Below, one piece after another: positions 13,222 through 17,314 of a DNA stretch of 17,314 nt (position 1 is its first letter; each line of letters opens with the position of its first letter). The position numbers and the translations under genes are program-made. Below the pieces are notes generated by a model. The model had not been told where the DNA came from, did not search any database, and saw only the letters and a list, made by a program, of their open reading frames with translations. Source of the stretch: Candidatus Hermodarchaeota archaeon. Lineage in GTDB: Archaea > Asgardarchaeota > Hermodarchaeia > Hermodarchaeales > Hermodarchaeaceae. Where the stretch lies: the NCBI GenBank assembly GCA_016839995.1, contig JAEOTD010000087.1:1-17314 (forward strand), written 5' to 3'.

Positions 13222-14109
13222 ATGATCGAAAGCAATGTGAATAGTACAAACGGTTTACAAGAAGCAAGCCTTGAAACAATCCTTAGCAGGCTCGAATTTG
13301 TGTCCCAACCTTCTAGAGGAAAGGGCATCCAACTAGCAGTTCGGAATTGTGAGTATCGGGGGGTAGATTGCTATGACATCCTTGTCTACAAACAAGTCAA
13401 CGAAAGGGGAAAAACACTTCAAGAGGACGTCAACAATCTCCTTCAAACGCTCTCCGACCTTCAAAGGGAGCTTCCCAGTAATCCTCACTACCTGAATCCC
13501 CTATTACAAAGTCAAGCCATCAGTTTCCTGCGAAAAAAAGCATTTGTCCTCACCAATAAATCTCGCCAACCCATTCGCTGTCAAATGATTCCTCTGCTTC
13601 TTTATCAGTCAGATGATTCTCTACCCTCAATTCGTGAACGTGCAACCGCCTATCCGGTTCAAATTATCCATCATGGTCACTTGGAGGAATTCCTGACTCA
13701 GAATCTTCCAAAACGGGTCCTATGCCTAAACAATTCTCATGAAAATCTCTCCTTCCTAAAAAGATCATTCCGAAATCTTGGGTTCCTGCTAATTCTCGTT
13801 CCTGTTGCGATAGGACTATCGGGAATCCTGATTGGCTTGAAATTAATACTGATCGGCTTAATTTCAATTCTAATTGGCATCCTTGGGTCAGTTTTCCTTG
13901 TTCGAAAAGCAACCGGAGCCTTTAAGCAATTCCAACAGCAAAACGCAATTCCAGTTATTCAGACCATGCTACAACAGACAAGCACTCCTCACATCAATCA
14001 AACTGAGCTCGATTCTAACCCGTTCTCCACGCTAGAGGATACGCTCATCACTTCACCCTCAATCGCCATACGGAGTTCACCTGAAAGTGATGCAGGTGAA
14101 AGCACGTGA
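13222..14109 (+). CDS. Membrane-anchored protein of unknown function, first gene of surface operon
   Basis: 295 residues, family not recognised. Residues 1-185 are a soluble mixed alpha/beta region without a signal peptide. A hydrophobic stretch (about 187-229) with a small central turn could form two membrane helices and a hairpin, and a polar Gln/Ser/Thr-rich tail follows. The hydrophobic stretch contains three consecutive seven-residue repeats ILIGLKL, ILIGLIS, ILIGILG (from residue 202), mirrored by 21-base repeats in the DNA. With no signal peptide, both ends are probably cytoplasmic. ATG 13222 is preferred over ATG 13204 because of the TATA spacing. Its stop overlaps the next gene's GTG by four bases, so translation is likely coupled. 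Confidence 0.72.
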   Translation: MIESNVNSTNGLQEASLETILSRLEFVSQPSRGKGIQLAVRNCEYRGVDCYDILVYKQVNERGKTLQEDVNNLLQTLSDLQRELPSNPHYLNPLLQSQAISFLRKKAFVLTNKSRQPIRCQMIPLLLYQSDDSLPSIRERATAYPVQIIHHGHLEEFLTQNLPKRVLCLNNSHENLSFLKRSFRNLGFLLILVPVAIGLSGILIGLKLILIGLISILIGILGSVFLVRKATGAFKQFQQQNAIPVIQTMLQQTSTPHINQTELDSNPFSTLEDTLITSPSIAIRSSPESDAGEST

Positions 14110-14942
14110 AAAAATCAGTATCTAAAAAACGTGAACTCCCTATTTCTCAGCCAATTCTCCGAATTGGCTTAATTCTCTCATTACTCTTTCTTTCTTTTGG
14201 AACACTGATTCCAAAACATTCTAGTCAGGCCCAACCCAACCATGAACAAGTTCGAATCTATCAATTAACAGGAACATCGCACGTCAATAACCTAACCAGC
14301 TCATATTATGGGTATCTACAACTAGTCCTGAATGTCACTAGTGACCATACTTATCGTGGAAATCTTACCTGGTATCTTACATGGAATGATGGAATAAGCT
14401 GGCAATCAGACTCCGCTGACTATACCTATGCTGAGAATCGCAGCTACCAGTTTTCGGGGGTATCGCTTTATACTGGCTTGTGGGTTAGTCCTGACCTTGA
14501 AATCGGAGACCAAATTTACATTGACGGTGATCCACCTTCAACCTATACTTTTCTTCACACGGATCCATTTACTGTAACAGATCTCGTTTCCCTAGAAATT
14601 AGTTCGGGGTGGTTCCTTTGTTGGCAGCTCTCTTACACATCGAGTGAACCTCAATATGAAACCTACAACTTTGAGGTTCATACAGGTATTCTAATCAGTG
14701 CAAATTTGCTTTTACTTGACGGAAATCAACCCATTCATGAAGTAGATGTTGAGCTGACTTCTGCTTCCCCTAATCCTCCTAACATTAATCCGATTATTCA
14801 TTATTGGGTTACCTATTACTCACAGATACTAGCCCTAATCGGAGCCACAATGGTAACGTTCTTCATAAGATATCTGCTCCGGCACTTTCACTCATCCCCT
14901 CTTCAGACCTCCAAACTACGAAACCTTGAGCAAAATCCTTAA
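14106..14942 (+). CDS. Secreted type I membrane protein of unknown function
   Basis: 278 residues. A basic N-terminus (MKKSVSKKRE) and a hydrophobic core (about 18-36) with HSSQAQ after it make a signal peptide. The middle (about 45-225) is rich in Tyr, Ser, Thr and Trp and predicted mostly strand, with four N-glycosylation sequons (N62, N76, N86, N111). A membrane helix (about 232-258) and a short basic cytoplasmic tail follow. So an extracellular beta-rich domain is held at the cell surface. No family is recognised. The GTG start overlaps the previous stop (GTGA, 14106-14109), and the next gene starts 50 bases downstream, so it is the middle gene of an operon. Confidence 0.75.
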   Translation: MKKSVSKKRELPISQPILRIGLILSLLFLSFGTLIPKHSSQAQPNHEQVRIYQLTGTSHVNNLTSSYYGYLQLVLNVTSDHTYRGNLTWYLTWNDGISWQSDSADYTYAENRSYQFSGVSLYTGLWVSPDLEIGDQIYIDGDPPSTYTFLHTDPFTVTDLVSLEISSGWFLCWQLSYTSSEPQYETYNFEVHTGILISANLLLLDGNQPIHEVDVELTSASPNPPNINPIIHYWVTYYSQILALIGATMVTFFIRYLLRHFHSSPLQTSKLRNLEQNP

Positions 14943-14992
14943 AAATCAATCAAAAACCCTGCGCAGCCATCATTCATTGGGGATTAAACTCA

Positions 14993-17314
14993 TTGCCACG
15001 CATTTATCGAATCACTCAAAGTCCAGTTTTTCTAGGTCTTTTCTTACTCATATTGGTGGGAATTCTCCCTTTTACAACGAATCTTATCCCGTTAACAAAT
15101 ACGGTAAACTCGAGCACTCAAGGTGTACCCAACACATTCACTGACACCTCCTCCTCAGAGTTTAAAACCAACAATCAGAAGTTGAATCAACCCAGAAACC
15201 TAGCTAGTAGTATTCCTTTACCTGCTGGTTCTACTCCTATTCTTTCATTAGGCAACTTATTAGTTCTTCATGGGGATTTTGTTAACGAATCCGGTCAAGA
15301 ACCAGTGGAAGCTTGGACTTCACTTTTTCATAACCTTGGATTTAACACCACTATAGGCCACGTTGACAGCTTCATTCAATCATCTGATTTTGATTTGATT
15401 ATCGTTACACCTAGTGTTGGTACAAAAGACGCTTCTTTCGGTGTATCCATGGCAAATGCTGAGCAAATCGGACATTGCTCACAACCAATTCTTCTTCTTG
15501 GAAGTGGTCATGAAGTATTAGACCGACTCTACGGCTTTAATCCAATAATGGATTTCATTCCAAGTGTAGAACGATATCTTTGGTCCTCAGATAAAACACA
15601 ACAGATTTTCTCTCATCCTCACACGGTTCCACTAGCTAGTGGACGGTTCGGAATTTATGCAACTCATGTAAGTTATGATGCTTATCGAATCTCTTCACTC
15701 CCAGTAAAAACTGAAGTTTTAGGTACGAACTATGCTGAATCCGGAGCACAACTACTCTGGATTAGGGCTTACCCAATCAACTCCCAAATCTACTATTGGG
15801 GCATTGATCAAGTTAGAAATCTGAATCAATATGGTAGGCAGTTTTGTGAAAATCTCATTCATTGGATAATCCGCCCAACCCTACAACAGCGACTGAGTGA
15901 AACACTATCTGCCTGGCAATTACCACTAGGTTCCGATGAAGCCTATTGGGCTATACAAGGGGGAGGGGGATTTGGGTATCCGCTAGAACCGTCTCTACGT
16001 TTTTCGTTTTATGTTACCGATATGGTTAGTGCATTTAGTCTAGCTGTTAACCTCACAAATTTCGATACGTGGTTACTGGAATGTTACAATTCAGAATTGG
16101 GCTGTTTTGAAGATATGGCAAGCCCCCAATTCCAAGACCGGTGCGTTACTACTGCAATGAGTGTTTTAATGGCAGACGACCTAGGTGTTCTTGATCAGCT
16201 AAACCAGACTCAAATCGGTAATTATCTGAAAAGCTGTTACGATTCAAATTCCGGCGGCTTTTTTACTGAACATGGGTCTTCACAGACAAGCTTAACAGCT
16301 ACACGTTTTGCCATAGAAAGTTTATTTGTGCTTGGGCAGATTCATACTCTCAATACTCAATCCATCATCAATTATATTTCCAATTGCCAAGAGCTTACCC
16401 CTCAGAATTCGGAGTATGGTGGATTTTACTCCTCTGATACAGGTGGACTCAGTACAAGTCTAGTCCAAGCCGCAGATGCCCTCATTGCACTCGATGTACT
16501 TACAGCTTTGAATGCAATTAATCTAACTGCCCTTCTTGACTTCATAGCTAACTGTGAGGATCCAAGTGGAAGTGCAATCTTCGATACGAGATGCACTATG
16601 GATTCTAATGAATGGATTGTAGGAACCTCATGTGTAATCCAGATTCTAACAATTCTTAACTTACAAGGGCTTTATGACACCAGTGCCAGTCGCGAATTTA
16701 TTCTTGCCAACCAATACCCCAATGGTGGCTGGGGGCGAGGAGATTTGCAGCACGACTTCCATGACTCACCCGACGAAACATGGTATGGCACCCAAGCCCT
16801 TGTTCTGACAGGTGGATTAGATACCACCGAATACAACCTAACAACTTATCTTAACCACTGCCGAACCGGATGGGGGGGTGCATCAGAACCAACTATTTTT
16901 GGGGATTTTCTAACTGGTGTGGAAATCATTCTAGCCCTCTCCCAAGTCGATGCCTTACATTCACTGAATCTCACCGCTTATTTGAAATATCTTGAAAACT
17001 CTTGGTCTCAAAGCCGCAATTCTTTCATCGCTCACCAACTTCCTTCGATTATCGGAATTGATACGGATACACCAACACCTGATCGAATAACCATACAGGC
17101 CGCAACCTTTGGGCCGCTTTATCATTATTCCTTTGGCCGATTGCTTTCAGCGCTTAATCTCACTGGTGCCCCTTGGACAATTTTCGTTACCCAGCTTCGA
17201 CATGAAATTGAATCCTGCCAATCCGATGCTATTGGATATGCAGGAATGATTGGACTCCATCATCTCTACGTGGGACAGGAAAGTGATCTAACCTTCCGGT
17301 TTGACACAACATGC
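14993..17314 (+). CDS. Large secreted protein: alpha/beta (GATase-like) domain plus prenyltransferase/terpene-cyclase-type repeats; 3' end outside window
   Basis: At least 774 residues with no stop before the window ends. TTG 14993 is the start, with GGGGA (14979-14983) nine bases upstream; the next part, MPRIYRITQSPVFLGLFLLILVG, is a signal peptide or anchor. Residues about 85-290 alternate strands and helices (GNLLVLHGDF, FDLIIVTPSVG, QPILLLGSGHE), like a class I glutamine-amidotransferase fold, but GSGHE stands where GxCxG would be, so it is probably not catalytic. From about 320 onward helical repeats recur, each with a Gly-Gly-Phe/Trp turn (near 322, 420, 475, 577, 626), as in prenyltransferase beta subunits and squalene cyclases; QYPNGGW is an exact QxxxGxW motif. 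The Zn-ligand histidine of protein prenyltransferases is Gly in the aligned WYGTQAL segment. Several N-glycosylation sequons fit an extracellular site. Confidence 0.75.
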   Translation, partial: MPRIYRITQSPVFLGLFLLILVGILPFTTNLIPLTNTVNSSTQGVPNTFTDTSSSEFKTNNQKLNQPRNLASSIPLPAGSTPILSLGNLLVLHGDFVNESGQEPVEAWTSLFHNLGFNTTIGHVDSFIQSSDFDLIIVTPSVGTKDASFGVSMANAEQIGHCSQPILLLGSGHEVLDRLYGFNPIMDFIPSVERYLWSSDKTQQIFSHPHTVPLASGRFGIYATHVSYDAYRISSLPVKTEVLGTNYAESGAQLLWIRAYPINSQIYYWGIDQVRNLNQYGRQFCENLIHWIIRPTLQQRLSETLSAWQLPLGSDEAYWAIQGGGGFGYPLEPSLRFSFYVTDMVSAFSLAVNLTNFDTWLLECYNSELGCFEDMASPQFQDRCVTTAMSVLMADDLGVLDQLNQTQIGNYLKSCYDSNSGGFFTEHGSSQTSLTATRFAIESLFVLGQIHTLNTQSIINYISNCQELTPQNSEYGGFYSSDTGGLSTSLVQAADALIALDVLTALNAINLTALLDFIANCEDPSGSAIFDTRCTMDSNEWIVGTSCVIQILTILNLQGLYDTSASREFILANQYPNGGWGRGDLQHDFHDSPDETWYGTQALVLTGGLDTTEYNLTTYLNHCRTGWGGASEPTIFGDFLTGVEIILALSQVDALHSLNLTAYLKYLENSWSQSRNSFIAHQLPSIIGIDTDTPTPDRITIQAATFGPLYHYSFGRLLSALNLTGAPWTIFVTQLRHEIESCQSDAIGYAGMIGLHHLYVGQESDLTFRFDTTC

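Noticed and set aside
14926..15144. A 72-residue frame after the type I surface protein
   Set aside because: It overlaps, in another frame, the long frame starting at TTG 14993, which has a signal peptide and continues for more than 770 codons.
14993..17314. An active protein prenyltransferase or terpene cyclase
   Set aside because: The repeats have the right fold signature, but the Zn-ligand histidine is Gly in the segment I can align, no Asp-rich cyclase motif is seen, and the protein is exported.
1..17314. CRISPR array, insertion sequence or prophage genes
   Set aside because: No regularly spaced repeats, transposase motifs, terminal inverted repeats or phage structural genes were seen.

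Overview
The window looks like chromosomal DNA of a mesophilic archaeon of moderate GC content. This rests on AT-rich TATA-like elements about 25 bases before several start codons, Shine-Dalgarno (SD) sequences of GGAG/GGTG type, frequent GTG and TTG starts, and archaeal families: an iron-sulfur flavoprotein with an AfpA/DmrB-like flavoprotein, a short-form inositol-phosphate synthase, stand-alone Lrp/AsnC ligand-binding (RAM) domains, and secreted proteins rich in N-glycosylation sequons. The mix (GH3-type adenylase, secreted prenyltransferase-fold protein) would suit an Asgard-type lineage, but that is inference and nothing here proves it. I see no rRNA, tRNA, CRISPR array, insertion sequence or integrase.

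Layout. Bases 1-641 are the 3' half of an MFS transporter, followed by an ABC exporter pair (ATPase 710-1522, permease 1545-3263). The permease ends tail-to-tail with an iron-sulfur flavoprotein (3871-3260, minus), which is divergent from an AfpA/DmrB-like flavoprotein (4014-4559). Then come inositol-1-phosphate synthase (4658-5740) and a RimK-like ATP-grasp ligase (5818-6711). A long gap (6712-7383) holds several inverted repeats, a T-run and an apparently structured leader in front of a GH3-family adenylase (7384-8961). A bidirectional terminator-like hairpin separates that gene from a minus-strand block: a 7-TM protein (9685-9044), an unrecognised soluble protein (10752-9802), a DMT-type transporter with a C-terminal RAM domain (12114-10831), a stand-alone RAM protein (12387-12148) and a small helical protein (12770-12486) with a palindromic promoter element. 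After a 450-base divergent region, a plus-strand operon (13222 to beyond the right edge) encodes a two-TM membrane protein, a type I surface protein, and a large secreted protein with an alpha/beta domain followed by prenyltransferase/terpene-cyclase-like repeats. This last gene starts at a TTG and runs off the window.

Working together. The most promising candidates for an undescribed system are (a) the transporter-RAM fusion next to a free RAM protein, which suggests a transporter gated directly by an amino-acid-sensing module; (b) the surface-protein operon 13222-17314; and (c) the roughly 150-base structured leader of the GH3 gene, with two competing 8-bp helices and a plausible promoter at the right distance. 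The two flavoproteins are a likely ferredoxin-linked redox pair, and the ATP-grasp protein may belong to cofactor (pterin or F420) glutamylation.
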